Shown: positions 30,505 to 39,746 of the stretch, in pieces
Layout of the letters: every line of letters begins with the position of its first letter
Position numbering within the stretch: position 1 is the first letter of the stretch
Origin: Opitutaceae bacterium
Lineage (GTDB): Bacteria > Verrucomicrobiota > Verrucomicrobiia > Opitutales > Opitutaceae
DNA length: 43,098 nucleotides
Direction: 5' to 3'
Assembly (NCBI GenBank): GCA_005792355.1
Contig: SXSC01000316.1
Coordinates: 1-43,098, forward strand
Made by a program: the position numbers and the translations under genes
The notes under the pieces: generated by a model
Databases searched by the model: none
Told to the model about the DNA's origin: nothing
Seen by the model: the letters and a program-made list of their open reading frames with translations, nothing else

Positions 30505-33153
30505 ATGTTTCAGCACCGTATGCGGCCCACGATAAACCCCGGGATGGAGTGGCGGCGGAGTGGCCTTCTGCTTTCCCTCGTCCTCGCGGCGCTCAACGCA
30601 TCCGGCTGGGGGGCGTCCGCACCCGGCGCACGCGGGACTGGAGACGCCCTCCAGATCCTCGAGGCGCACTGCGTGGGGTGTCACGGTGGCGAAAAGACCA
30701 AGGCCGGCTTCGATCTGACGACGCGCGAAGCGTTGCTGCGCGGTGGAGAGAGCGGGACGGCGGTGGCGCCCGGCCAGCCGGAGGCAAGCCTGCTCTATCG
30801 CATGGTGACCCATCGCGAGGAACCGGGCATGCCCCACAAAAAGGAACAATTGCCGGAGGAGATGATCCACACGCTCGCCGCTTGGATCGGCGCGGGCGTG
30901 CCCTATGCGCGCGAGATCAACAAGGGCTCGCTCGTCGCGGCGACGGGCGGTCTCTCGCGGGAATTTACCATCACGCCCGAAGACCGCGCGCATTGGGCGT
31001 TTCAACCCGTGCGACGCCCCACTCCGCCGACGGTGAAGAACCGCGCCTGGGCGAAATCCCCTATCGATCATTTCATCCTCGCCGGCCTCGAGACCAACGG
31101 ACTGCAACCCACGCCCGCCGCCAGTCGCGCGATCCTCCTCCGCCGCGTGGCGCTCGATCTCACCGGCCTGCCCCCGACCCCGGACGAAGTCGATGCGTTT
31201 GCGAACGATCCCTCGCCCGACGCCTACGCCAGACTCGTCGATCGACTGCTGGCCTCGCCCCACTACGGTGAGCGCTGGGGCCGGCACTGGCTCGATCTCG
31301 CGCGCTTTGCCGAGAGCGACGGCTTTGAGCACGACACCGCGCGGCCCCATGCGTGGCGCTACCGCGACTATGTCGTGCGCGCCTTCAACGCGGACAAACC
31401 CTACGACCGCTTCGTCCGTGAACAACTGGCCGGCGACGAATTGTTTCCCGGGGAACCGGACGCCTTGATCGCGACCGCGTTTAATCTGCTCGGGCCCGAC
31501 ATGGTCGACTCGGCGGATCAAATCCAGCGACGGCGCAACACGCTCAACGACATGACCGACACCGCGGCGCTGGCCCTGCTTGGCCTGACGGTGGGTTGCG
31601 CCCGCTGCCACGATCACAAATTCGAACCGATCTCGCAGCGCGACTACTACTCCCTGCAGGCGTTCTTCGCGCCGGCGCAATTTCGCCCGGATCTGCCCGT
31701 GCCCACGGCATCCGAGCGGGCCGCCTACGAGACGGCTCGCGCGGCCTACGACGAGCAGACCGGTTCGCTGCAGACGCAGATGTCCACCCTGGAGGAGCCG
31801 TATCGGAAGACCATATACGCACGCAAGCTCGCCCGGCTTTCGACCGAGGCCCAGGCCGCGCACCAGACGCCGCGGGAGCAGCGCACCACCGAGCAGGAAA
31901 ACCAGATTCAGGAGACGGCGGCACAACTGGCGATTTCCCCGAAGGAACTTGCGGCCGCGATGAAAAAGCCCGACCGGGAACGCCAGCAGGCCTTGCTGGA
32001 GGAGCTGAAACCCTTTCCCAAACCGCGGCCCCTGCCGGCGACCCTGGCCCTGCAAAACGGGCCGCCGGCCCGCACCCACGTGCTGCACCGCGGCGACTAC
32101 AACCAGCCGGGCGATCCCGTCACCGCCAACCTCCCCGAGGTGTTGCGCGGCCGCGCGGCAAAGATCGCCGCCCCCGCCACCGCCGCCGTGCATCGCGCGC
32201 CGCTCGCCAGCTGGATCACGAGCCCGGAGAATCCGCTGACCGCGCGCGTGATGGTGAACCGCATCTGGCAGCATCATTTTGGCCGGGGACTCACGCCCAC
32301 GCCGAGCGACTTCGGCACCCATGGCCAGAAGCCGACCCATCCGGAACTGCTCGACTGGCTGGCCTCGGAATTCATAGCCCGCGGCTGGAGCGTGAAGGCG
32401 ATGCATCGGCTGATGCTCCTCTCGGCGACCTACCAGCAGGCCAGTGTGATGCCAGCAATCAGCACGGCGGCAGAATTCGGGGCGGCACCAATCATCGGTA
32501 ATCGGCCGGCAGTGAACAGTCCGGAGGAACCACGACGGAGGCAGGTTTCGACCGACAACTCCTCCCCATCGGGGACGGATCACTCCGCCGCGGCGAAGAT
32601 CGATCCCGACAACAAACTCTACTGGCGCATGAATCGCCTGCGCCTGGAGGGCGAGGTAATCCGCGACAGCCTGCTCGCGGTCAGTGGCCAACTGAATCCG
32701 GAATTGGGCGGGCCGGGCGTGTTTCCGCCGATTCCCGCGGAGCTCTTTGCCGGCGCCAAGGGTTGGACCGCGAGCCCGGACCCGCGCGACCACACGCGCC
32801 GCAGTCTTTACATCTTCGCGCGACGCAACCTCCGGTTTCCGTTCCTCGAGGTCTTTGACGCGCCGGACAACAACCTGAGTTGCTCGTCGCGCGAACGCAG
32901 CACGACCGCCCCGCAATCGCTCACCCTGCTCAATGCCACCGAAGTCCTCACCGCCGCCGAGCGCACCGCCCGGCGAATCGAACGCGACGCCGACTCGATC
33001 GAAACGCGAATCACTCTCGCCTACCGTTTGATTCTCGGCCGGCCACCCGCGGCGCCGGAACGGGAACTGTCGCGGGAATTTCTGACGCGCTCACCCCTCC
33101 ACGAGCTGTGCCGTGCGTTGTTCAACCTGAACGCATTCGTCTATGCCGACTGA
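30505..33153 (+). CDS. PSCyt1-PSCyt2-PSD1 protein, pair 3
   Basis: The 882-residue protein has a signal-like N-terminus; the second ATG at 30544 (MEWRRSGLLLSLVLAALNAS) would give a more ordinary Sec signal than the ATG at 30505, so the start is uncertain. PSCyt1 has CVGCH in ILEAHCVGCHGGEKTKAGFD, then GMPHKKEQLPEEMI. PSCyt2/DUF1549 runs from KSPIDHFILAGLE through LTGLPPTPDEVDAF to CARCHDHKFEPISQRDYYSL. A coiled-coil-like segment (about 405-520) joins it to PSD1/DUF1553 (LTARVMVNRIWQHHFGRGLT, LLSATYQQ, RRSLYIFARRNLRFPFLEVF). Unlike the other two copies it has no low-complexity linker before PSCyt2, but it has an extra 40-odd residues after SATYQQASVM. Its DUF1501 partner starts 48 bases downstream. 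Confidence 0.95.
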   Translation: MFQHRMRPTINPGMEWRRSGLLLSLVLAALNASGWGASAPGARGTGDALQILEAHCVGCHGGEKTKAGFDLTTREALLRGGESGTAVAPGQPEASLLYRMVTHREEPGMPHKKEQLPEEMIHTLAAWIGAGVPYAREINKGSLVAATGGLSREFTITPEDRAHWAFQPVRRPTPPTVKNRAWAKSPIDHFILAGLETNGLQPTPAASRAILLRRVALDLTGLPPTPDEVDAFANDPSPDAYARLVDRLLASPHYGERWGRHWLDLARFAESDGFEHDTARPHAWRYRDYVVRAFNADKPYDRFVREQLAGDELFPGEPDALIATAFNLLGPDMVDSADQIQRRRNTLNDMTDTAALALLGLTVGCARCHDHKFEPISQRDYYSLQAFFAPAQFRPDLPVPTASERAAYETARAAYDEQTGSLQTQMSTLEEPYRKTIYARKLARLSTEAQAAHQTPREQRTTEQENQIQETAAQLAISPKELAAAMKKPDRERQQALLEELKPFPKPRPLPATLALQNGPPARTHVLHRGDYNQPGDPVTANLPEVLRGRAAKIAAPATAAVHRAPLASWITSPENPLTARVMVNRIWQHHFGRGLTPTPSDFGTHGQKPTHPELLDWLASEFIARGWSVKAMHRLMLLSATYQQASVMPAISTAAEFGAAPIIGNRPAVNSPEEPRRRQVSTDNSSPSGTDHSAAAKIDPDNKLYWRMNRLRLEGEVIRDSLLAVSGQLNPELGGPGVFPPIPAELFAGAKGWTASPDPRDHTRRSLYIFARRNLRFPFLEVFDAPDNNLSCSSRERSTTAPQSLTLLNATEVLTAAERTARRIERDADSIETRITLAYRLILGRPPAAPERELSREFLTRSPLHELCRALFNLNAFVYAD

Positions 33154-33201
33154 CAAAGGCGCAAAACTCGTTCACGTCTTCCCGACCCTTCCACCCCACC
33201 C

Positions 33202-34665
33202 ATGAGCAACTGCTGCGGACCCAACGGCCCTGCCTCGCGCCCCACTTCGCGCCGGAATTTCCTGCGCCACGCCGGCGGCGGCTTCGGGATGCTCGCGTTG
33301 GCGTCCCTGCTCGGCCGCGACGGTTTGCTCGCAGCCACGCCCCCGGCGTCCCCGCGCGGGAGCATCCCGAATCCCCTCGTCCCGCGCCCGGCGCATTTTC
33401 CCGCAAAGGCCCAGCGCGTGATTTTTCTCTTCATGTCGGGCGGGCCGAGCCACGTGGACCTCTTCGACCCGAAGCCGGATCTGATCCGCCTCGCGGGTCA
33501 GCCGATTCCGGATTCGTTCGGCACGTTCAAGACGCGCCGGGCCGTGGCTAAAAATAAACTCCTCGCCCCGCTGCGTGCGTTTAAGGCCTACGGGGAATCG
33601 GGCATCGAGGTTTCCGATTTCCTGCCGAACATCGCCTCATGCGCCGACGATCTCTGCCTGCTGCGCGGCTGCCACGGCGACAGTGTCACGCATCCCGAGT
33701 CGGTCTATCAGATGAACACCGGTTCGATTCTCATGGGCCGGCCCTGTCTGGGCGCGTGGGCGACGTACGGACTCGGCACGGAAAATCAAAACATGCCGGC
33801 CTTTGTCGTCATGCCCGATCCCGCCGGCTGGGTCAAAGGCGGCGCCCCGGCGTGGGGCAACGGCTACATGCCCGCGAGTTACCAAGGCACGCTCTTGCGC
33901 GGCGGCGTCTCGCCGATCCTGCACCTCAACACGCCCGCCGGCATCAGCGGCGAACAACAACGGGCCACGGTGGATTTCATCAACCAGATGAACCGCCAGA
34001 ATCTCGGCTCCGGCGAGGAGGACTCTGAACTGGCGGCGCGCATCGGGGCCTACGAACTCGCGTTCCGGATGCAGCAGCACGCGCCCGAGGTGGTGGATAT
34101 TTCCAAGGAAACCGCCGCCACGCGGACGCTCTACGGACTCGACGACAAGATCACCGCGGATTTCGGCCACCGTTGTCTGCTCGCCCGCCGCATGGTCGAA
34201 CGCGGGGTCCGCTTCGTGCAGCTCTATTGTGGCGACACCAACGGCTGGGACGGCCACTCCGACATGGAGGGCAATCACTCGAAACTCTGCGCGCAGAGCG
34301 ACCTGCCGGTCGCCGGCCTCCTCAAGGATCTGAAATCGCGCGGATTGCTGGATTCGACGCTCGTGATCTGGGGCGGCGAATTCGGCCGCATGCCGATGAG
34401 CGAGGGCACGAACGGCCGCGACCACAACCCGCACGGCTTTTCGATGTGGCTCGCCGGCGGCGGCGTGAAGGGTGGCCAGGTCATTGGTACAACTGACGCC
34501 GTTGGTTTGCGCGCGGAATCGGAAAAGTCCCACGTGCACGACATCCACGCGACGATCCTGCACCTGCTGGGCATGGATCACACCCGGCTCACGTTCCGGC
34601 ACAACGGCCGCAACCAGCGCCTGACCGACGTGAGCGGGACGGTGATTCGCAAAGTGATCGGGTGA
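33202..34665 (+). CDS. DUF1501 protein, Tat-exported (pair 3)
   Basis: The 487-residue protein has a twin-arginine signal (SRRNFLRHAGGGFGMLALAS, from residue 16). Family landmarks are FLFMSGGPSHVDLFDPKPDL, VTHPESVYQMNTGSILMGRP, CLLARRMVERGVRFVQLYCG, WGGEFGRMPMSEG, GRDHNPHGFSMWLAGGGVKG and VHDIHATILHLLGMDHTRLT. The spacing of 48 bases from PSD1 gene 3, without any inserted repeat, suggests one transcript, and this is the most compact of the three pairs. It is convergent with the transporter gene at 34741. Function unknown, as for the family. Confidence 0.95.
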   Translation: MSNCCGPNGPASRPTSRRNFLRHAGGGFGMLALASLLGRDGLLAATPPASPRGSIPNPLVPRPAHFPAKAQRVIFLFMSGGPSHVDLFDPKPDLIRLAGQPIPDSFGTFKTRRAVAKNKLLAPLRAFKAYGESGIEVSDFLPNIASCADDLCLLRGCHGDSVTHPESVYQMNTGSILMGRPCLGAWATYGLGTENQNMPAFVVMPDPAGWVKGGAPAWGNGYMPASYQGTLLRGGVSPILHLNTPAGISGEQQRATVDFINQMNRQNLGSGEEDSELAARIGAYELAFRMQQHAPEVVDISKETAATRTLYGLDDKITADFGHRCLLARRMVERGVRFVQLYCGDTNGWDGHSDMEGNHSKLCAQSDLPVAGLLKDLKSRGLLDSTLVIWGGEFGRMPMSEGTNGRDHNPHGFSMWLAGGGVKGGQVIGTTDAVGLRAESEKSHVHDIHATILHLLGMDHTRLTFRHNGRNQRLTDVSGTVIRKVIG

Positions 34666-34667
34666 GG

Positions 34668-34685
34668 ACGATCGCCTGCGATCGT
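34668..34685. terminator. Small hairpin between convergent genes
   Basis: ACGATCG and CGATCGT form a seven-base stem around CCTG just after the DUF1501 stop codon. No T-run follows, so a terminator role is only a possibility. Confidence 0.3.
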
Positions 34686-34740
34686 GCTGATCCCCGCGCG
34701 CACGAGCGCCCCGGCCGCGAGGTTCGCCGGAACAATCCGA

Positions 34741-36027
34741 TCAGGTCTCGGCGTTCCTGGGCCCGAACCGCAGCCCCAGCAATACCAGCAACCCGGCGAG
34801 GAAAAATCCGGCGTTGGCCACGATGGCCACGCGGTACCCCAGCCAGGTGGCGAGCCAGCCAAAAATAAACGGTCCGATCACCCCGGCCAGTTTTCCAAAA
34901 AAACCCCAGTAGCCAAAAAACTCTCCGGCCCGACCGACCGGGGTCAGCGTCGACACCACCGCCCGACCGGCCGACTGCAACGAGCCCAGCGCGATGCCCG
35001 CGACGATGCCCACGCCGAAAAACTGGCCCGCCGTCTGGCAGACACCCGCCCAGAGACACGCCACGATCCACAATCCGAGCGCCAGCAGCAACGCCGGCTT
35101 TGCCCCGACGCGGTCCTGCCACCACCCGAACGCGAACGCTCCGGCCACGCCGGCCAGCTGCAACACAACGAACAACTTAATTGTCTGATCCTGCGTCATG
35201 TGGATGACCTCCGACGCGTAGATTGAAGCGAACGCGATCACGGCGGTGAGCCCGGAAACGTAGAGCGTCATCGCGAGAAAGAAGATTGCGAGGGTGCGGT
35301 GCTGCGGCACCTCGTGGAACATCTGGCGGAGTTGCGCGAAACCCAGCGCAACGTAGCCCTGGCCCGGCGGCAGTTTGCGCCGCCGCGCGCGTTCCCGCAA
35401 CAGCAGCAGGGTCGGCAGGCTGGCCAGGAAGAAAAACGCGCCGGTCATCACAAAGGTCCACGGCACACGCCCGCTGCCGCTGTTGATGATCACCAGCGCC
35501 AGCACGAGGCTGAGCAGACCGCCGAAGTACCCGAAGCTCCAGCCGTAGCCGGAAATCCGCCCCGCATTCTCCGGTGTGCTGATCTCCGGGAGAAACGACG
35601 AACAGAGATTTTCACTCAGCGAAAACGCGATGTTGGCGACGCCCACGATCGCCAGGGCGAGCCAGACCTCGCCGGCGCCAACAAAATAAAGCATCGCCGT
35701 GCCCAGTGAACACACGATCGCCGTCATCATCAGGAACGACTTCTTCCGCGCCGTCACGTCCGCCACCGCCCCGATCAACGGCGACACCAGAATCACGATG
35801 AACTGCGAAATCGCCAGGGTGGTGCCCCACCACCCGGCCGCGCGCGGGTCCTTCCCGGCGACGACCTCGATGAAAAAAACCGCATAGACGACCGTGATGA
35901 TGATCGTCGTAAACGCACTGTTCGCGAAATCGAAGCAGCACCAGCCGAAGATCTCGCGCGGGCGCACGGGCGGCGGGGATTCCGAAATGCCGTTCAATTC
36001 CGGCTCAGTGGTGGGGCTGGCACACAT
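34741..36027 (-). CDS. MFS transporter of the UMF1/Atg22-like type
   Basis: The 428-residue inner-membrane protein has about twelve hydrophobic segments. It resembles the UMF1 group of the major facilitator superfamily, related to the yeast vacuolar amino-acid exporter Atg22. The signature N-terminus is GWCCFDFANSAFTTIIITVV, followed by the loop GAVADVTARKKSFL between helices 2 and 3 and SFLPEISTPENAGRISGYGW, also typical. FGYWGFFGKLAGVIGPFIFG marks the C-terminal half. Substrate is unknown in bacteria. The ATG at 36027 precedes a short hydrophilic tail (about 25 residues) before the first helix. It stands alone, convergent with the DUF1501 gene. Confidence 0.92.
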   Translation of the reverse strand: MCASPTTEPELNGISESPPPVRPREIFGWCCFDFANSAFTTIIITVVYAVFFIEVVAGKDPRAAGWWGTTLAISQFIVILVSPLIGAVADVTARKKSFLMMTAIVCSLGTAMLYFVGAGEVWLALAIVGVANIAFSLSENLCSSFLPEISTPENAGRISGYGWSFGYFGGLLSLVLALVIINSGSGRVPWTFVMTGAFFFLASLPTLLLLRERARRRKLPPGQGYVALGFAQLRQMFHEVPQHRTLAIFFLAMTLYVSGLTAVIAFASIYASEVIHMTQDQTIKLFVVLQLAGVAGAFAFGWWQDRVGAKPALLLALGLWIVACLWAGVCQTAGQFFGVGIVAGIALGSLQSAGRAVVSTLTPVGRAGEFFGYWGFFGKLAGVIGPFIFGWLATWLGYRVAIVANAGFFLAGLLVLLGLRFGPRNAET

Positions 36028-36364
36028 GGCGCGGAGCCTGCCCGCAACGGGAACGACCGCAAGCCATCGCTGGCGCTCCTCGCGAAGGTGGCCGCGTCTG
36101 ACGGTTGCCAGTGTCCGGTGGAGTTTCGGAGGGCGCCGCTTTGTCGGCGCCGTTGCTTCCGGCCGAGGACTCGGCTGTGACCAGCCGTTTCGACAAGCTC
36201 AGGACCCCGGGCCTGTCGAGGGGCGCAGCCCTCCGAAATCGAAGAAGGAGCGGCCCGATCGGCCGTGCTGAAAACCGGAGAATGCGCCCGGCGCAAAGAC
36301 CGGCCGGCCACCTCGCGGGGCTGCGATTACCCGTCCGTCACGGCAACGCTAACCCTGCTGCGCG
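36028..36364. other. 337-base gene-free spacer with a palindrome
   Basis: It lies upstream of the transporter gene and downstream of receptor 2 (both minus strand), and contains the palindrome at 36121-36243 plus TTTCGACAAGCTCAGGACC with a partial complement GGGCCTGTCGAGG at about 36188-36221. I see no gene in it. Confidence 0.6.
36121..36243. repeat. Palindrome with TTTCGGAGGGCGC ends
   Basis: The left arm (36124-36140, TTTCGGAGGGCGCCGC) and right arm (about 36220-36240, GCGCAGCCCTCCGAAAT) are imperfect reverse complements enclosing GCCGAGGACTCGGC and GACAAGCTCAGG motifs. Confidence 0.75.
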
Positions 36365-36472
36365 CTACAGGTGCCTTTTCAAAAACGCAATTTCCGCGCC
36401 CGCCGCCGATGGCTTCGCCCCGTGATAAAACTCACACGGGAGGCCCAACTGCCGCGTGAGGAAGTCTCCGGG
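36365..36472 (-). pseudogene. Possible C-terminal remnant of an alpha/beta hydrolase
   Basis: Directly after the receptor 2 stop codon and in the same frame, 35 codons remain open to a TAG at 36365: PGDFLTRQLGLPCEFYHGAK and then PSAAGAEIAFLKRHL. The end looks like the last strand and helix of an acetyl-esterase or dienelactone-hydrolase-like protein (GVPCEFH...AxAFLKRHL). It has no start of its own. It may be the debris of a gene deleted when receptor 2 arrived. The match is short and from memory, so confidence is low. Confidence 0.32.
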
Positions 36473-39466
36473 CTAGAACCGCCCGTTTACGCCGGCGTTG
36501 ATCGTGATGAAATTGTAGATGATGGTCGACGGCTGGTTCCGAAAACCGCGATAAACCTGCTGCGGCTCGTTAAAGAGGTTGGAGATGTCGAGCGTCAGAT
36601 TCACCGCGGGGCGCACCTGGTAGGCGAGCCCGAGGTTCACCGTGTCCATCGCCAGGCGCCAGCGGTTGCGACCCACCGTCGCGGCCGAATACTCCACGAT
36701 GTAATCGCTGGTCCAGTTGTAGAGGACGCGCGTGCTGAATCGCTTGTAGCGCCACGACAGCATGACGTTCGCCGAGCGCGGGATGAAGCCGGGGATCTGC
36801 CCTCCGACGAGGTTCGTCGTGCCGCCCAAATCGCCGTGGGATTCGATCTGGGTGTAGTTGATCGAGGTGCTCAGGCCCTTCAACAGGCCCGGGAGAAAGG
36901 TGAACTGCTGCTGGTAACTGAACTCCCAGCCCTGCGCGAAGGCGGTGCCGGCGTTGGCCGACGTGTATTCCGTGAACCCCGCGTAGTCGCCATTGTAACC
37001 ATTGCCCGCGCCAGACTCGACGGTGCCGATGTTGATGTTCCGAACGATGAAATCCTTGATCGCCTTGTGGAAGAATCCGACGGAAAAATTACCCACGGGC
37101 TCGAAGTAGTAGTCGAGCGAAGCATCCCAGTTTTTCGCGTTTTGCGGCAGCAGGCCCGCGTTGTTGATCGTCAGCGACTGGGCGTTCTCGTTGACCGACT
37201 CGTTGGGGAAGAGCTCGCCAAATCCCGGGCGACCGAAGCTCGTCGACCACGACAGGCGGGCCTTCAAGTTCGGCGTGACGTCGTGCGTGAGATGGAGGCT
37301 CGGAAACGATTTGGTGTAGCTGCCTTGGATGACGCGGCGGGTGTTCGCGTAGTCGCTCGTGACGGCCGCCAGGGGATTGGCGACCTGTTGCGCCGCCGTG
37401 CTGCCCACGCGGGTGCGCACCCAGCCGAAGCTGTTGTCCTCGGTCTTCTCCGTCCGGACCCCGCCCAGAAAGCCGGTGCGCCCAAGGATGCCCTCCCGGC
37501 CGAATTTTCCCTGGGCCTGAACGTAACCGGCGGTGACGGCCTCGGTCACACTCCGATGTCCGGTGTAGCGTTGCTGCAGGGCGTAATACAGGTCCTCCGA
37601 CCACAGGGCCGGATTCTTGGGCGTACGATTGTCGATGAACATCGACGTGGTCCATTGCGGCATCCGTCGACCGGTCTTCACCTGGTCGTACATGATGGTG
37701 GTGGGATCGGCGGGCAGGGCGGTGGTGCCGAGATAATTCCAGCGCCGGCTAAAGCTGTCGGTCTGCGCCAACGTCTCGCGCCATTGCGCTCCCGTCTTCA
37801 ACGCCAGCGGGAGCGTGGTGGGCAGCTTGTACATCGCGTTGAAGCGGGCCTCACGCACGCGTTGGTCGTTATGGCCGTTGCCATTCACCAACTGTCCGGT
37901 GGGGCGATAATTCGCCGGGTCCGTGAAATCCGGTCCACCGTTCTGGGTGAAGCGCGGATGCAGCTCCGATCCCGTGCGATCGAGAATCCAACCGGCCCCG
38001 ACGAGGCGGTGCGTCAGTTCGCCTCCCAGGCCGTTGCCATTGTTCAGATTCGTCCGCGCATAGTACGCCGCATAGTCGAGCTGCAGCGGGCCAAAGTCCT
38101 GCTCCGCCGCGAGATCGAGCCGGCGCATGCGCACCGCGTAATTGTTCGGGCCGCGGTTCTGCATGTCGATTAGCGAGGTGGCCACCGGTCGGATCACCGT
38201 GATCTTGTCGGAGAAGCCGGGGACCACGCTCGTGGTCGCGCCCGGCACGGTGTTTTGGTTTTGGGTGCTGTAGGCGCGGGTGATGTAACGGCGCCGGAAG
38301 TCCTCGTGGTTGTCGTTCGCCGTGAGGTTGACCGACAGCTTGGTCGTGGCGGAAAGCCGGTAGTCGGTCTTGATCCCGATGCTCTCCTGCTTGCGGTTGT
38401 TGTAGTTGTCGAAGGTCTGGTAGCTCCACACGTAAGCCGGCTGGGTCGTGGTGTTTTGATAGTCACGTTCCGTCTGGTGGAAGCCGACGGCGTTTTCGCT
38501 GTAAAACAAGCTGACGTTGATCCCGAGATTCTTGTGCCCGCCCAGGACGTCGAACACTTCCTGATAGCCAAGATTCAAAAGCGGATGCGACCGGTGTTTC
38601 TCGCGTTGCGGAATCTGGTCGGTGAACGACGGGGCCACGCGCGCCGAGAACGAATACGTCATGCGGCGTTTTTCCTTCATGCTGAGCGTGGAGCGCGACT
38701 TCAGATTGACGGTGCCGCCGAGCGAGTCGGCGTTCTTGTCGGGCCGGTGTCCCTTCACCAGCTCGAGCTGGTCAAACAGGGCGCCGGAGATGCTCTGCAT
38801 CTCGAACGCGCGGCTGCTGCCGAGCGAGGTCACGAGGCCGCCGTCGATCGTGACGGTGTTGAGCCCGGCCGGCATGCCGCGGATGTTGAAGTTGTAGGCG
38901 AGGCCCTCGTCGGTGGGGCTGCCGGCCACGCCGGGCAGGCGCATCAGCACCTCGCCGGCGCTCATGTTGGGCAGATGGCCGTAGGAATCCATCGCGACCA
39001 CATTCATCAGATTCGCCGCGTTGCGCTGGGCGGTGATGGCGGCGGCGCCACCTTCGCGCTCGCCGGTGACCTTGAACGCATCGAGTTTGTAGATACCGGT
39101 CGTCAGATCGAAATCGCGCACGGCGCGCTGCCCGGCCGCGACGGTCACCTGGCTGCGCACGGTATCGAGGCCGATGTAGGAGACGACGACGTTGTGGGTA
39201 CCGGCCGGCACGCCGGCGAGCACGTAACGGCCGCTGAGATCGGCGAAAGTCGTCAGGCTGAGCGCGGGCAGCTCGACCTTGGCGCCCTCGAGGAGATTGC
39301 CGGTGGCGGTGTTGCTGATCGAGCCGGTGAGGGTCCCGCCCGCCGCCTCGGCGGCGATCGCCGGCGAAATACTCGCGATGAGAGGGAGGGAGAGGAGCAG
39401 GGCCAACAGGCGGCCGGGCGCCTGGAGTGAAACGCACAGGGAATGACGGTAAGCTGCAGCTTTCAT
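36473..39466 (-). CDS. TonB-dependent outer-membrane receptor 2
   Basis: The protein of 997 residues (from the ATG at 39466; a GTG at 39502 would add 12) has a long signal peptide ending near SPAIAAEAAGG, a carboxypeptidase-regulatory-like domain (GTLTGSISNTATGNLLEGAK, FADLSGRYVLAGVPAGTHNV), and a plug with MSAGEVLMRLPGVAGSPTDE, NFNIRGMPAGLNTVTIDGGL and QLELVKGHRPDKNADSLGGT. A barrel ends in phenylalanine (TINAGVNGRF). The linker GIYKLDAFKVTGEREGGAAA probably carries the TonB box. It imports an unknown substrate. It diverges from the CheY-like gene across about 500 bases full of repeats. No SusD-like partner is present. Confidence 0.95.
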   Translation of the reverse strand: MKAAAYRHSLCVSLQAPGRLLALLLSLPLIASISPAIAAEAAGGTLTGSISNTATGNLLEGAKVELPALSLTTFADLSGRYVLAGVPAGTHNVVVSYIGLDTVRSQVTVAAGQRAVRDFDLTTGIYKLDAFKVTGEREGGAAAITAQRNAANLMNVVAMDSYGHLPNMSAGEVLMRLPGVAGSPTDEGLAYNFNIRGMPAGLNTVTIDGGLVTSLGSSRAFEMQSISGALFDQLELVKGHRPDKNADSLGGTVNLKSRSTLSMKEKRRMTYSFSARVAPSFTDQIPQREKHRSHPLLNLGYQEVFDVLGGHKNLGINVSLFYSENAVGFHQTERDYQNTTTQPAYVWSYQTFDNYNNRKQESIGIKTDYRLSATTKLSVNLTANDNHEDFRRRYITRAYSTQNQNTVPGATTSVVPGFSDKITVIRPVATSLIDMQNRGPNNYAVRMRRLDLAAEQDFGPLQLDYAAYYARTNLNNGNGLGGELTHRLVGAGWILDRTGSELHPRFTQNGGPDFTDPANYRPTGQLVNGNGHNDQRVREARFNAMYKLPTTLPLALKTGAQWRETLAQTDSFSRRWNYLGTTALPADPTTIMYDQVKTGRRMPQWTTSMFIDNRTPKNPALWSEDLYYALQQRYTGHRSVTEAVTAGYVQAQGKFGREGILGRTGFLGGVRTEKTEDNSFGWVRTRVGSTAAQQVANPLAAVTSDYANTRRVIQGSYTKSFPSLHLTHDVTPNLKARLSWSTSFGRPGFGELFPNESVNENAQSLTINNAGLLPQNAKNWDASLDYYFEPVGNFSVGFFHKAIKDFIVRNINIGTVESGAGNGYNGDYAGFTEYTSANAGTAFAQGWEFSYQQQFTFLPGLLKGLSTSINYTQIESHGDLGGTTNLVGGQIPGFIPRSANVMLSWRYKRFSTRVLYNWTSDYIVEYSAATVGRNRWRLAMDTVNLGLAYQVRPAVNLTLDISNLFNEPQQVYRGFRNQPSTIIYNFITINAGVNGRF

Positions 39467-39570
39467 TTTCCGCGGGGAGGGTTTGGGTTGCGAAACCAAC
39501 ACAACAAGGAATCACGCGGGAAAACACTCAAGTGTTAATTCCAGACTGCCGCCCTCGGGAATATCCGCAC

Positions 39571-39622
39571 GTCGACGAAGTCGGCCCGACCGGGCGAAGA
39601 TTTCACACCTCCAGGTGTGCGC
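39571..39622 (-). repeat. Dispersed repeat, GAGGTGTgAAATcTTCGCCC copy 2
   Basis: Read on the minus strand it gives GCGCACACCTGGAGGTGTGA then AATCTTCGCCCGGTCGGGCC and GACTTCGTCG, the same order of motifs as 23228-23276. Confidence 0.88.
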
Positions 39623-39673
39623 TGCTCTCGATTCGTTTCGATCACTTTTGCGACGATTCCGAGCGTTCCCCGT

Positions 39674-39746
39674 GGGAGCGGCGGTTGCCCAACCGCCGTC
39701 GAACCGTCGGCCGATCTTACCCGGGCGGTTGGGCAACCGCCCCTCC
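39674..39746. repeat. Palindrome with GGCGGTTGCCCAACCGCC arms
   Basis: The arms 39674-39697 and 39724-39746 are reverse complements with one mismatch over 23 bases. Each arm is also self-complementary (GGCGGTTG/CAACCGCC). A shorter relative lies at 19651-19667. Confidence 0.92.

Noticed and set aside
31544..31924. Arg/Pro-rich antisense frame in PSD1 gene 3
   Set aside because: Shadow frame only, with no domain.
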